Shown: in pieces, positions 14,359-21,599 of the stretch
Position numbering within the stretch: the first letter of the stretch is position 1
How the letters are laid out: each line of letters opens with the position of its first letter
Assembly: GCA_937892865.1 (NCBI GenBank)
Contig: CALBJG010000078.1
Span: forward strand, 1-24,824
Source of the DNA: an uncultured Clostridia bacterium
GTDB taxonomy: Bacteria > Bacillota > Clostridia > Oscillospirales > Oscillospiraceae
Length of the DNA stretch: 24,824 nucleotides
Direction of reading: 5' to 3'
Notes under the pieces: generated by a model
The model's input: only the letters and a program-made list of their open reading frames with translations
Databases searched by the model: none
Told to the model about the DNA's origin: nothing
Position numbers and translations under genes: made by a program

Positions 14359-16005
14359 TTAATTTAAAGAGTCTATTACACTGCGGATTCGCGCGACAGA
14401 ACGGTCATAACCAAGGATCTGCATAACCGTATACAAATCGGGAGAGTTGGTCTTGCCGGTAACTGCCTGACGAACAAATGTGGAAACATCGGCAACTGTT
14501 CCGGGGAAAGCATCGGGGTCGGCTTTGTAGGCCTTCATATCGGTGGTAAAACCGATCTCCTCTGTGATTGCTTTTACTTTCTCAAACCAAACGCCGGAAT
14601 CGTCGGCAGGGTCATAACTTGCCAGGAATTTCTCCAATACGGTTACGATCACGCTCTTATCAAACTTTTCGTTAAATTCGGGCACCTGCAGATAATCATC
14701 ATAGAAGAAATCCATATAAGGTTTGGCTTCTTTCCAGATGGCAATATCTTTTCTGGGCTTTTTGCCGCCTCTGCCAATGGCAAGAATGGCTTTTGCATAG
14801 GCAGGTTCGGCAACCAGTTTCTCGGCAAAGTCAGTGTCGAATTCTTTCGCCCACTCTACCAGCAGATCATAAACAGTTTCTGCATCCATACGGGAGATGA
14901 CATTTTTGGAAACATCGGTCAGTTTTGCATAGTCAAACAAACTGCCGGCGGGATTGAGTTTCTTGGGGCTGAACTTGAAATCATCTGTAGGAGCATCGGG
15001 GTTGGCTCTGCGCCAGTCTTCAAAGTTGGAATTCAGTACGGTCATAATGTACTCATAAACAGCCGCTACAGGGAAACCCTCGGCTTTGTAGAAGGTCAGC
15101 GCAAGTTCCGGATCTTTCCGCTTGGAGAGTTTGCGTTTGGAAGTGCCATCCATCTTCATCAGCGGTCCAATGTGGACATACTTGGGCAACTTAAAATCCA
15201 AAGCCTTGAAGAGTTGAATATGGAAGGGCAGGGTGGGCAACCACTCATCACCCCGGACAACATGGGTAGTGCGCATCAAATGATCGTCAACGGCGTGAGC
15301 AAAGTGATAAGTGGGAATACCGTCAGATTTCAGAAGAACGTGATCAACATCGTTCTCGGTAATGGTCAATTTGCCTTTTACAAGATCATCAAACTTAAAT
15401 TGGTTTTCAATACTGCCGGTGGAGCGAAAACGCAAAACCCAGGGATTATTGGCGTTCAACTGAGCCTGCACATCTTCGATGCTCCGGTCACGCCACATAG
15501 CATATTTGCCGTAGTAGCCGGTGTTCTCTTTGTTTGCTTCCTGCTGTTCACGCATTGCGGCAAGTTCTTCTTCGGTGCAGAAACAGGGATATGCCATACC
15601 GTTTTCCACCAATTGTTTTGCATAAACATGATAGATAGAGGCTCTCTGCCTCTGGCGGTAGGGACCATAATTACCGAAATCACCATCAATGGTTGCGCCT
15701 TCATCAAAGGCGATACCGTAGTGCTTCAGGGTGTTGATCAAAATCTCCACAGCGCCGGGTACTTCGCGCTTTGCGTCGGTATCTTCCACGCGCAGGAAAA
15801 GAACGCCGCCGCTTTGATGCGCCATTCTTTCGGCGGTCAAACCCATAACCAAATTGCCCAAATGTACAAAACCGGTGGGGGAGGGCGCCATACGGGTAAC
15901 AACAGCGCCTTCCGGCAATTGGCGAGGAGGGTATTTTTCTTCTAAAGACTCCGGTGTATCTTTCACATCGGGAAACAGTAAATTGGCAAGAAGTATAGTA
16001 TCCAT
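14359..16005 (-). CDS. gltX: Glutamate--tRNA ligase
   Basis: A 548-residue class I synthetase that charges tRNA(Glu), and in many Bacillota also tRNA(Gln), with glutamate. The HIGH motif appears as APSPTGFVHLGN near residue 41-52 and the KMSKS motif as KRKLSKRKDPE near residue 297. Between them lie the family's FCTEEELAAMREQQE and HVVRGDEWLPTLPFHIQL segments. The protein is about 60-70 residues longer than the usual 480-490: there is an extra N-terminal stretch (MDTILLANLLFPDVKD) and a longer anticodon-binding region, as in the long form seen in several clostridial families. It has a strong promoter divergent from trpS and its own terminator. No T-box leader is visible. Confidence 0.96.
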   Translation of the reverse strand: MDTILLANLLFPDVKDTPESLEEKYPPRQLPEGAVVTRMAPSPTGFVHLGNLVMGLTAERMAHQSGGVLFLRVEDTDAKREVPGAVEILINTLKHYGIAFDEGATIDGDFGNYGPYRQRQRASIYHVYAKQLVENGMAYPCFCTEEELAAMREQQEANKENTGYYGKYAMWRDRSIEDVQAQLNANNPWVLRFRSTGSIENQFKFDDLVKGKLTITENDVDHVLLKSDGIPTYHFAHAVDDHLMRTTHVVRGDEWLPTLPFHIQLFKALDFKLPKYVHIGPLMKMDGTSKRKLSKRKDPELALTFYKAEGFPVAAVYEYIMTVLNSNFEDWRRANPDAPTDDFKFSPKKLNPAGSLFDYAKLTDVSKNVISRMDAETVYDLLVEWAKEFDTDFAEKLVAEPAYAKAILAIGRGGKKPRKDIAIWKEAKPYMDFFYDDYLQVPEFNEKFDKSVIVTVLEKFLASYDPADDSGVWFEKVKAITEEIGFTTDMKAYKADPDAFPGTVADVSTFVRQAVTGKTNSPDLYTVMQILGYDRSVARIRSVIDSLN

Positions 16006-16037
16006 AGTAGTACCTCTCTATCAAAAATTCTGCAGAT

Positions 16038-16067
16038 AGTATACCATATGGGTGCATACAAAGTCAA
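16038..16067 (-). promoter_or_regulatory. gltX promoter
   Basis: Minus strand TTGACT (16067-16062), 18 bases, TATACT (16043-16038), about 33 bases upstream of the gltX ATG. It starts eight bases from the -35 of the trpS promoter. Confidence 0.75.
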
Positions 16068-16074
16068 TTTCTCG

Positions 16075-16103
16075 TTGCGTTTTTCTTTTGTGTGTGTTAG
16101 AAT
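16075..16103 (+). promoter_or_regulatory. trpS promoter
   Basis: TTGCGT (16075-16080), 17 bases, TAGAAT (16098-16103). The leader to the ATG at 16135 is only about 25 bases, which leaves no room for a T-box. Confidence 0.65.
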
Positions 16104-16134
16104 ACAGGAAAATACGAAAAACGAGGCGAAGACA

Positions 16135-17142
16135 ATGGAAGAAACAGTAGTAAAGAAGAGAATGCTTTCCGGCATTCAGCCCAGCGGAGATTTGCATTTA
16201 GGCAATTATTTAGGCGCGATCAAGAACTGGAGCTCCCGCTCTGAAACATATGATTGTTTCTACTTTATGGCGGATATGCATACCATCACCGTCCGGCAGA
16301 CACCTGCTGACCTGCGTCGCAGAACTCTGGAGCAGTTGGCGCAGTATATCGCCTGCGGCCTGGATCCGGAAAAGAACACACTGTTTGTGCAGAGCCATGT
16401 GCATCAGCATGCTGAATTGGGTTGGGTGCTCAACTGCTACACAATGTTCGGTGAATTGAGTCGTATGACCCAGTTTAAAGATAAGTCCGCCAAAAATGCA
16501 GAGAATATCAACGGCGGTTTGTTTACTTACCCTGCGCTTATGGCTGCGGATATTTTGCTGTACCAGCCGGACCTTGTTCCTGTTGGTCACGATCAGAAAC
16601 AGCACTGTGAATTGACCCGGGATGTTGCGCAGCGCTTTAACAGTATCTACGGTGATGTGTTTAAGATTCCGGAGCCTTATATCCCGGAAACCGGCGCCCG
16701 GGTTATGAGTCTGAATGCCCCGGACAGTAAAATGAGTAAATCTATGCCCGAGGGCTGTGTGTTCCTGATGGAACGCCCCGAGGACATTCAGCGGAAATTC
16801 AAACGGGCTATTACCGATAGCGATACAGAAAACTGTGTCCGTTTTGATCCGGAGAATAAACCCGGCGTTGCGAACCTGATGTCTATTTATTCTGCGGTTA
16901 CCGGTAAAACATTTGAACAGATTGAGGCGGAATTTGCGGGTCAGGGTTATGGCAGATTCAAACCGGTCGTTGGCGATGCAGTCATTGAAACATTGCGTCC
17001 TATTCGGGAAGAGGCTGCCCGTCTGTTGAAGGATAAGGCATATCTGGAAGGCGTTTACCGTGACGGCGCGCAAAGAGCAAGTTACGAGGCAGAGAAGACT
17101 CTGCGTAAGGTCTATAAGAAGATCGGCTTCCTGGCAAGATAA
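16135..17142 (+). CDS. trpS: Tryptophan--tRNA ligase
   Basis: The start is the ATG at 16135 (MEETVVKKRMLSGIQ), eight bases after GAGG, giving 335 residues, the normal bacterial length. The HIGH motif is PSGDLHLGNYLGAI and the KMSKS loop is DSKMSKSMPEG. The tryptophan-pocket and dimer segments ADMHTITV, TMFGELSRMTQFKDKS, YPALMAADILLYQPDLVPVG and DQKQHCELTRDVAQRFN are all in place. The enzyme charges tRNA(Trp) in the cytosol. It is monocistronic: its own promoter lies upstream and a strong terminator follows. It is divergent from gltX. Confidence 0.97.
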   Translation: MEETVVKKRMLSGIQPSGDLHLGNYLGAIKNWSSRSETYDCFYFMADMHTITVRQTPADLRRRTLEQLAQYIACGLDPEKNTLFVQSHVHQHAELGWVLNCYTMFGELSRMTQFKDKSAKNAENINGGLFTYPALMAADILLYQPDLVPVGHDQKQHCELTRDVAQRFNSIYGDVFKIPEPYIPETGARVMSLNAPDSKMSKSMPEGCVFLMERPEDIQRKFKRAITDSDTENCVRFDPENKPGVANLMSIYSAVTGKTFEQIEAEFAGQGYGRFKPVVGDAVIETLRPIREEAARLLKDKAYLEGVYRDGAQRASYEAEKTLRKVYKKIGFLAR

Positions 17143-17146
17143 TTTT

Positions 17147-17178
17147 AAAGCACACCATCGGTTGATGGTGTGCTTTTT
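17147..17178 (+). terminator. trpS terminator
   Basis: A 13-bp stem (17147-17159 with 17164-17176) with a GGTT loop, ending in a run of five T, directly after the trpS stop. Confidence 0.9.
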
Positions 17179-17180
17179 GC

Positions 17181-17209
17181 TTGACAACACATCACAAAAG
17201 AGTTACAAT
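17181..17209 (+). promoter_or_regulatory. Promoter of the M23 peptidase gene
   Basis: TTGACA (17181-17186), 17 bases, TACAAT (17204-17209), starting right after the trpS terminator. Confidence 0.75.
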
Positions 17210-17257
17210 AAGTTACAGAAAGTATTGAAATGTAACAAACAGAAAGATGTGATATGC

Positions 17258-18523
17258 GTGTTGAAAAAACTAAATATATATTTATCGGCAATTATTCTTT
17301 CGTTGATACTATTAATCTCTTTATATCCTGCTGCAGCGCAGGCGGCGACATCCAACGAGATCAAAGAACAGATAGAACACCTTGACCGGGAGAGTGACGA
17401 ACTGTCTGAAAAGATCAAAGAATTGGAGAATGCGCTTTCCGGTAATGCTGCGGAACTGTCGGAAATGGTAAAACAGAAAGGCGCCATTGACAGACAGATC
17501 GTTTTACTGAATGAGCAGATAGAGAATACGGATCAGCGTATTCTTTCTTATGGAATTTTACTTGCAGATAAGCAGGAAGAATTGTATGAAGCCGAATCAC
17601 GCTTGATGCAACTTCGGGAAAAATCTAAAATCAGGATTCGTGAAATGGAGGAACGGGGATCAATGTCCTATTGGTCCGTTCTTTTTGAAGCAACCACTTT
17701 TTCTGATTTTTTAGATAGAGTTATGATGATCCAGGAGTTGAGTGAGGCGGATGCCAGATGTATAAAAGAACTTTCGGATGCCACTTATGCGGTTGAAAAA
17801 GTCCAAAAGGAACTGGAAAATGAAAAGGTTGCGCTTCAACTTGTTAAGACGCAGCAGACACAGCAGAAAAATGATTTGACAAGTAAACGCGCTGAAGCAG
17901 ATGCAATTTTGCAGAAACTTATGGAAAACGCAGATGAATATCAGCAACTTCTTTCTGAATCTGAAGAAAAACAGGAGCAGTTGATGGCGCAGATCGCGCA
18001 GAAAGAAAATGAGTATGACCGTTTAGCATATGAAGAATGGCTGGCAACATCAATTCCGGAAACGACGGAGCAAGAAACAATACCGGAGTTGGAATCACAG
18101 ACAAAACCAAGTGAACCCTATGGAGAATCAGATGTTGTTTGGCATCAACCACTAACAAACTATACTGTTGTGAGTCCTTTCGGTATGCGACTGCATCCAA
18201 TTCTTGGAATCTACAGAATGCATAACGGGGTGGATCTATCCTCGCCTATGGATACGCCAATCTATGCTACGCGTAGCGGTGTTGTATCAGTTGCGGATCA
18301 TGAAGATGATGGCGCCGGCAATTATATACAGATCAACCACGGCGACGGATATCGTTCAGTGTATATGCATATGACACGGTATATTGTGAGTCTTGGCGAA
18401 TCGGTTCAAGCTGGTCAGTTGATTGGTTATGTTGGTTCTACCGGATTATCCGATGGTCCACATCTGCATTTTGGAATCTCTTACAATGGGAAATACATAA
18501 ACCCGATGGAGTTTATTGGGTGA
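17258..18523 (+). CDS. Secreted coiled-coil M23 peptidoglycan hydrolase (EnvC/NlpD-like)
   Basis: I choose GTG at 17258, which gives a clean signal peptide: KK, a hydrophobic core (YLSAIILSLILLISL) and cleavage after AQA near residue 29. The total is 421 residues. Residues 30-250 are highly charged heptad-type coiled coil (EQIEHLDRESDELSEKIKEL and onward), as in EnvC-like murein hydrolase activators. A Pro/Glu-rich linker (about 265-290) leads to a C-terminal M23/LytM domain with the zinc ligands intact: HNGVDLSS (H, D) and HLHFG. The domain should be a functional endopeptidase acting on cell-wall cross-links outside the membrane, in contrast with the degenerate LytM domains of true EnvC. The ribosome site is weak. 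Likely role: cell separation or wall remodelling. Confidence 0.9.
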   Translation: MLKKLNIYLSAIILSLILLISLYPAAAQAATSNEIKEQIEHLDRESDELSEKIKELENALSGNAAELSEMVKQKGAIDRQIVLLNEQIENTDQRILSYGILLADKQEELYEAESRLMQLREKSKIRIREMEERGSMSYWSVLFEATTFSDFLDRVMMIQELSEADARCIKELSDATYAVEKVQKELENEKVALQLVKTQQTQQKNDLTSKRAEADAILQKLMENADEYQQLLSESEEKQEQLMAQIAQKENEYDRLAYEEWLATSIPETTEQETIPELESQTKPSEPYGESDVVWHQPLTNYTVVSPFGMRLHPILGIYRMHNGVDLSSPMDTPIYATRSGVVSVADHEDDGAGNYIQINHGDGYRSVYMHMTRYIVSLGESVQAGQLIGYVGSTGLSDGPHLHFGISYNGKYINPMEFIG

Positions 18524-18530
18524 TAAAAAA

Positions 18531-18559
18531 GAACGCCGACAAAGAATGAGTCGGCGTTC
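18531..18559. terminator. Bidirectional terminator
   Basis: A 10-bp stem (18531-18540 with 18550-18559) with TTTTAC on the plus side and TTTTTTATC on the minus side, between the convergent M23 gene and the small-protein cluster. Confidence 0.85.
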
Positions 18560-18561
18560 TT

Positions 18562-18912
18562 TTACATAAATAAATACATTGCAAGGGTCAGCATAGCGGT
18601 GTTTTGGTCATCTGCGCAATCGCCCGCCATCAATAACAGCAGCAGAATGATGAGAAGATCACCGGTATCCAGCCCCTGGGGCAGGATCTGACGCAGGAAA
18701 CCGGATATGCTTGTTTCCCGCTTGCTCGGCGGCGTTTTGCTGAAATGCCTGTGTTCTTGGTTATTAATTTGTACTTGCTCTGTGGTTGGCTGACACGAAT
18801 CATTTTTTGGAAGCGGCGTATCTCTTCTTGGCGGTTGTGGTGGTGGACAGCGGTCTTGGACTTTGCTTCTCTTGAAAGAGCCATCCGGTTGCGGAATGTA
18901 TCGGTTATACAT
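18562..18912 (-). CDS. Uncharacterised small protein with Pro-rich N-terminus and hydrophobic C-terminus
   Basis: A 116-residue protein with no enzyme motif. The N-terminal two-thirds is polar and proline-rich (MYNRYIPQPDGSFKR, CPPPQPPRR, many Gln/Lys/Thr). The C-terminal third, from ISGFLRQILPQGLDTGD on, has two short hydrophobic stretches (LLIILLLLLMAG and AMLTLAMYLFM) around an acidic DCADD turn, so it may sit on or in the membrane. It is the third gene of a tight cluster: its ATG begins four bases after the previous stop and its ribosome site (AGGTGA) lies in the end of that gene. Similar trios look familiar from clostridial genomes, but I know no function. Confidence 0.75.
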   Translation of the reverse strand: MYNRYIPQPDGSFKRSKVQDRCPPPQPPRRDTPLPKNDSCQPTTEQVQINNQEHRHFSKTPPSKRETSISGFLRQILPQGLDTGDLLIILLLLLMAGDCADDQNTAMLTLAMYLFM

Positions 18913-18916
18913 AATT

Positions 18917-19279
18917 TCACCTGCCTGAGTGGAATCGGAAACCGGAATTTCCGAGAAATGTGGATGCCAGCGTTGCCATTTTGGCAGCGCGCATTGCCTT
19001 TTCCAGTTTTGCGATGCGGTCTTTGTTTAAATACGGTCCCAATGCCCGTAAAAGTGTTTGTTGGTTTCTGTCGATCTTACTCTGTCCCGCAAGACCCGAT
19101 AGTTTTTGTATTGTCGCCATATCGATGTTTGGCATTTGCGTAGAAGAACAGGTTTCTTCCTTTGGTGGCTCCGGTTTGGATGCGGTTTCAGAATTTAAAG
19201 ACTGGGCCATTGCCATGATTTTGCTCATCATTTCCGGATTGCCGAGAATCGCACCCATTTTTGCTTCCATATCATCCAC
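18917..19279 (-). CDS. Uncharacterised small helical protein
   Basis: A 120-residue protein, soluble and probably mostly helical. Three parts are visible: an N-terminal amphipathic helix (MEAKMGAILGNPEMMSKIM), a low-complexity linker rich in Pro, Glu, Ser and Thr (about 32-50), and a basic C-terminal half with MATIQKLSGLAGQSKID, QTLLRALGPYLNK and LEKAMRAAKMATLAS. The basic end could contact nucleic acid or acidic membrane, but this is speculation. It lies three bases after the 75-residue gene and four before the 116-residue gene, so the three are one operon. No function is known to me. Confidence 0.75.
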   Translation of the reverse strand: MDDMEAKMGAILGNPEMMSKIMAMAQSLNSETASKPEPPKEETCSSTQMPNIDMATIQKLSGLAGQSKIDRNQQTLLRALGPYLNKDRIAKLEKAMRAAKMATLASTFLGNSGFRFHSGR

Positions 19280-19282
19280 TGC

Positions 19283-19510
19283 TTATCCTCCCAAATCTTT
19301 CAGAATCTTTTGCAGATCATCCGAAGCAATCAGCGATTCTATGCTGTTCTTTGCTTCCTGAAGATTGCCTGACTTCGCATTTTCCACCGCATTTTGCAAA
19401 GTTTTAGGATCTTTACCACCCAATACTTTTATCAGCTGCTGTCCTGCAGGGCTTTTGATCATACGCATAACATCTTCCATAGAAATGTCTTGCGGGAGTT
19501 TTTCCATCAT
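19283..19510 (-). CDS. Uncharacterised 75-residue helical protein
   Basis: The first gene of the three-gene cluster, with a strong AGGAGG ribosome site before ATGATG. The protein begins MMEKLPQDISMEDVMRMIK, continues SPAGQQLIKVLGG and ends in repeated acidic/Leu-rich helices (IESLIASDDLQKILKDLGG). The sequence looks like a small helical bundle without signal peptide or membrane segment. The start could be either Met. The promoter of the divergent yfcE-like gene overlaps its ribosome site. I see no convincing promoter for this cluster itself in the short gap. Confidence 0.75.
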   Translation of the reverse strand: MMEKLPQDISMEDVMRMIKSPAGQQLIKVLGGKDPKTLQNAVENAKSGNLQEAKNSIESLIASDDLQKILKDLGG

Positions 19511-19511
19511 A

Positions 19512-19540
19512 TTGCCTCCTGTTCAAAAATATGCTATAAT
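19512..19540 (+). promoter_or_regulatory. Promoter of the YfcE-like gene
   Basis: TTGCCT (19512-19517), 17 bases, TATAAT (19535-19540) with TGC in front (extended -10). Its -35 hexamer is the complement of the ribosome site of the divergent 75-residue gene. Confidence 0.7.
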
Positions 19541-19612
19541 CCAACACAGTATCAGGCAGCATATTTTATTGCAGCCGGATCAATACTACTATATGCGCAC
19601 AAGGAGCATTTG

Positions 19613-20116
19613 GTGCCGATGAAAATTCTCGTATTTTCGGATTCCCATTCCTATATAAATTTAATGCGCCGATTTATCGATGCAATTAAGCCGGATGCGA
19701 TAATCCATTTAGGTGACCACTATGATGATACGGAAGAACTGGTAGAGAAATACCACTATATTCGTTTTCACCAAGTCAGAGGAAACTGCGACAGCGTGAA
19801 AGCGCCACTCAATGCGCCGACGATTCTTTGTTATCCCATTGGTGGCGTAAAATTCTATATGACCCATGGCCATTATCACAATGTAAAAATGCAGACTGAC
19901 AGACTCCTCTATGCGGCCATGGAATCTGACGCCGATGCGGTGTTGTTTGGACATACCCATTCTCCCGTCTGTACCCAAACGGACAGCGGCTTATGGGTCA
20001 TAAATCCCGGAGCCTGCAACCATTCCGGCGGAAGCGCCTGCCTGGTTGAAACAGCGGAAGGAAAAATATCCGCCTGCCGAATCATTCGGCAGACGGATTT
20101 GGATGAATTATGCTAA
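19613..20116 (+). CDS. YfcE/MJ0936-family metallophosphodiesterase
   Basis: A calcineurin-like phosphoesterase of 165-167 residues. All metal motifs are present: FSDSH (D, H), HLGDHYDD (D), VRGNCD (N), THGH and GHTHSP. YfcE-type enzymes hydrolyse phosphodiesters such as bis-pNPP in the presence of Mn2+; the natural substrate is unclear. The start is either GTG at 19613 (six bases after AAGGAG, favoured) or ATG at 19619 (spacing 12, a bit long). The gene is divergent from the small-protein cluster, and its 3' end overlaps by nine bases the convergent 55-residue gene, whose terminator lies inside this coding sequence. Confidence 0.92.
   Translation: MPMKILVFSDSHSYINLMRRFIDAIKPDAIIHLGDHYDDTEELVEKYHYIRFHQVRGNCDSVKAPLNAPTILCYPIGGVKFYMTHGHYHNVKMQTDRLLYAAMESDADAVLFGHTHSPVCTQTDSGLWVINPGACNHSGGSACLVETAEGKISACRIIRQTDLDELC
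20060..20098 (-). terminator. Terminator of the 55-residue gene, embedded in the yfcE-like coding sequence
   Basis: A 14-bp stem with one G-U pair (20068-20081 with 20085-20098) and three-base loop is followed on the minus strand by ATTTTTCC. It starts 10 bases after the stop of the small gene. The plus strand has no T-run, so it acts one way. Confidence 0.75.
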
Positions 20117-20275
20117 CGCGAACAGAAATAGAATGATGGCGGCAAGACCCAGGCTGATGGCGCTCATCAATGCAAAGTCGATAAATTTCTGAAAGACCTG
20201 GCGCCTTGTTGCTGCGTTGGGGAAGGGAACTGCATTACGGATGTTTCTGTTTGTACGACATACGGCTGTTTTCAT
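20108..20275 (-). CDS. Small single-pass membrane protein (55 residues)
   Basis: A short gene with a perfect AGGAGG seven bases before its ATG at 20275. The protein starts MKTAVCRTNR, has a basic N-terminal half (RRQVFQKF) and one hydrophobic C-terminal helix (SAISLGLAAIILFLFALA), giving a typical positive-inside topology. A strong one-way terminator lies just downstream, so this is a complete transcription unit and not a chance frame. Function unknown. It overlaps the end of the convergent YfcE-like gene by nine bases. Confidence 0.7.
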   Translation of the reverse strand: MKTAVCRTNRNIRNAVPFPNAATRRQVFQKFIDFALMSAISLGLAAIILFLFALA

Positions 20276-20362
20276 TTTTGTTTCCTCCTAAATTTCTTTT
20301 GTGATATTAGGATACAAAACAAAAAGTCCGCTTGGTTGGACTAAATAATAAGATATAAAAAC

Positions 20363-20391
20363 TTGCAAAAACTGTGGAAATATGCTATGAT
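20363..20391 (+). promoter_or_regulatory. Promoter of the small membrane protein gene at 20417
   Basis: TTGCAA (20363-20368), 17 bases, TATGAT (20386-20391) with a TGC extension, then GGGAGG and ATG. Confidence 0.65.
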
Positions 20392-20416
20392 AACAAAAAT
20401 GTTCGGGAGGTTCACT

Positions 20417-20803
20417 ATGGGAAGAACAGATAAAAAACAGAATATCTGGGATTCCGTTGGTCCCGGATTAAAGAAGACAGGGCATATTATTGTGCTTATC
20501 TGTCGCTGGATCTATAAATTACGCGGCTTGCTTTTATCCATTCCGGTGGCTGTTGCCGCCATTTATCTGGCAGTTCAGAATAGTAACAGTTTGCCGGCTT
20601 CTGTCGGTATCAATTTGCAGGCAAACGGCGAGTTTGCATCGATGATCGACCGTGGCGTGGCTGTATGGGTGCCCCTGGGAATTACCGCCGGTTGCATCGT
20701 GTTTACCTGCTGTTCCAGACGGGTGATCTACCCATGGCTGATCGGCATTTTCTCATTGGTGATCCCGGTTCTTTTACTGCTGACCAACACATTTATTGCA
20801 TAA
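20417..20803 (+). CDS. Uncharacterised membrane protein, about three transmembrane segments
   Basis: The ATG at 20417 (MGRTDKKQNIWDSVG) follows GGGAGG. The 128-residue product has a hydrophilic N-terminus, a helix around residues 35-58 (LRGLLLSIPVAVAAIYLAV), an outer loop with SVGINLQANGEF, then two closely spaced helices (VWVPLGITAGCIVFTCC and WLIGIFSLVIPVLLLLTN). No catalytic motif is seen. It is monocistronic, between its own promoter and a bidirectional terminator shared with the HAD gene. I do not recognise the family; conserved hypothetical membrane protein is the best call. Confidence 0.75.
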   Translation: MGRTDKKQNIWDSVGPGLKKTGHIIVLICRWIYKLRGLLLSIPVAVAAIYLAVQNSNSLPASVGINLQANGEFASMIDRGVAVWVPLGITAGCIVFTCCSRRVIYPWLIGIFSLVIPVLLLLTNTFIA

Positions 20804-20829
20804 AAAAGGTTGCCGAAAGGCAACCTTTT
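20804..20829. terminator. Bidirectional terminator with GAAA loop
   Basis: An 11-bp stem (20804-20814 with 20819-20829) closed by GAAA, with A and T runs at its ends that make it work on both strands, between two convergent genes. Confidence 0.85.
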
Positions 20830-21469
20830 AATTTTCCAATATATTCATTAATTCCGGGATACTGTCAGCAATGGCTATCGCGCCTGCGGAAACCATTTCT
20901 TCTGTATTTCCGTAGCCCCAGGAAACACCGATGCAGGGGATGCCGTGGGCTGCCGCGCCAACTACATCGTATGCGGTATCACCAACCATAACTGTGGGAC
21001 AGTCATTTTTTTGCATTTCCAAAAGATATTCGATTACTTTTTCTTTGGAATCCCGACTTCTGTCCATCGTTGCGCCGCAGATATGTTCAAAGTATTTGGC
21101 AATATCAAAGTGCTCCAACACTTCGATCGCAGTGATTTCCGGTTTGGATGTGGCAACCATAAGGTGATGTCCGTCATCTTTTAATTTTTGCAGCATCTCC
21201 GGAATACCGGGATAGGGTTTGTTTTCGAATTTGCCGATGGTATTGTAGCGGCTGCGGAACAATTGTACAGATGCATCCGCTTCTTCTTCGGGGACACCGA
21301 ATTCCACAAATTTGTCGTGGAGCGGAGGACCGATAAAGACCCGCAAACCCTCTACATCCGGTAGCGGGATATTGTAGTGCTTTAAAACCATTGTAACACT
21401 GTTTAAGATGCCCTCGGCAGAATCGGTCAGTGTCCCGTCTAAATCGAATAAGATCGTTTTTTTTGTCAT
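20828..21469 (-). CDS. HAD-superfamily phosphatase, phosphoglycolate phosphatase-like
   Basis: The ATG at 21469 (MTKKTILFDLDGTLTDSAEG) has AGGAGG at good spacing, giving 213 residues; the longer frame upstream is ignored. Motif I is FDLDGTLTD (D9, D11), motif II MVATSKP, motif III the Lys of DSKEKVIEYL, and motif IV MVGDTAYDVVGA. A helical cap (residues 18-90, with LRVFIGPPLHDKF) marks subfamily IA, as in Gph and PpaX. Likely substrate: phosphoglycolate, pyrophosphate or another small phosphate ester in the cytosol. It ends at the shared terminator, overlapping that stem by two bases. Confidence 0.9.
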   Translation of the reverse strand: MTKKTILFDLDGTLTDSAEGILNSVTMVLKHYNIPLPDVEGLRVFIGPPLHDKFVEFGVPEEEADASVQLFRSRYNTIGKFENKPYPGIPEMLQKLKDDGHHLMVATSKPEITAIEVLEHFDIAKYFEHICGATMDRSRDSKEKVIEYLLEMQKNDCPTVMVGDTAYDVVGAAAHGIPCIGVSWGYGNTEEMVSAGAIAIADSIPELMNILEN

Positions 21470-21497
21470 CTGCGAGCCTCCTTGCTGCGTTTTTTGC

Positions 21498-21526
21498 ATT
21501 ATAGCATACAATGCCGGAACAATCAA
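21498..21526 (-). promoter_or_regulatory. Promoter of the HAD phosphatase gene
   Basis: Minus strand TTGATT (21526-21521), 17 bases, TATAAT (21503-21498), with TGC before the -10. Confidence 0.7.
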
Positions 21527-21537
21527 CGGCAATATTC

Positions 21538-21566
21538 TTGACAAATACTGTTGACCATACTATAAT
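21538..21566 (+). promoter_or_regulatory. Promoter of the MATE transporter gene
   Basis: TTGACA (21538-21543), 17 bases, TATAAT (21561-21566): a full consensus promoter about 34 bases before the ATG. Confidence 0.85.
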
Positions 21567-21599
21567 ACCGCTTCGAACACGGAGAAAGGAGAGGTGGAT

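Noticed and set aside
15172..15945. A 257-codon plus-strand frame inside gltX
   Set aside because: It is antisense to conserved gltX sequence including the HIGH and KLSKR regions and has no own signals.
16210..17190. A 326-codon minus-strand frame opposite trpS
   Set aside because: trpS is unambiguous with both signature motifs; the antisense frame is a shadow.
20276..20416. A weak hairpin AGTCC...GGACT with T-run in the gap between the 55-residue gene and the next membrane protein gene
   Set aside because: A five-base stem with an eight-base loop is too weak to call a terminator, and no transcript would end there on the minus strand.
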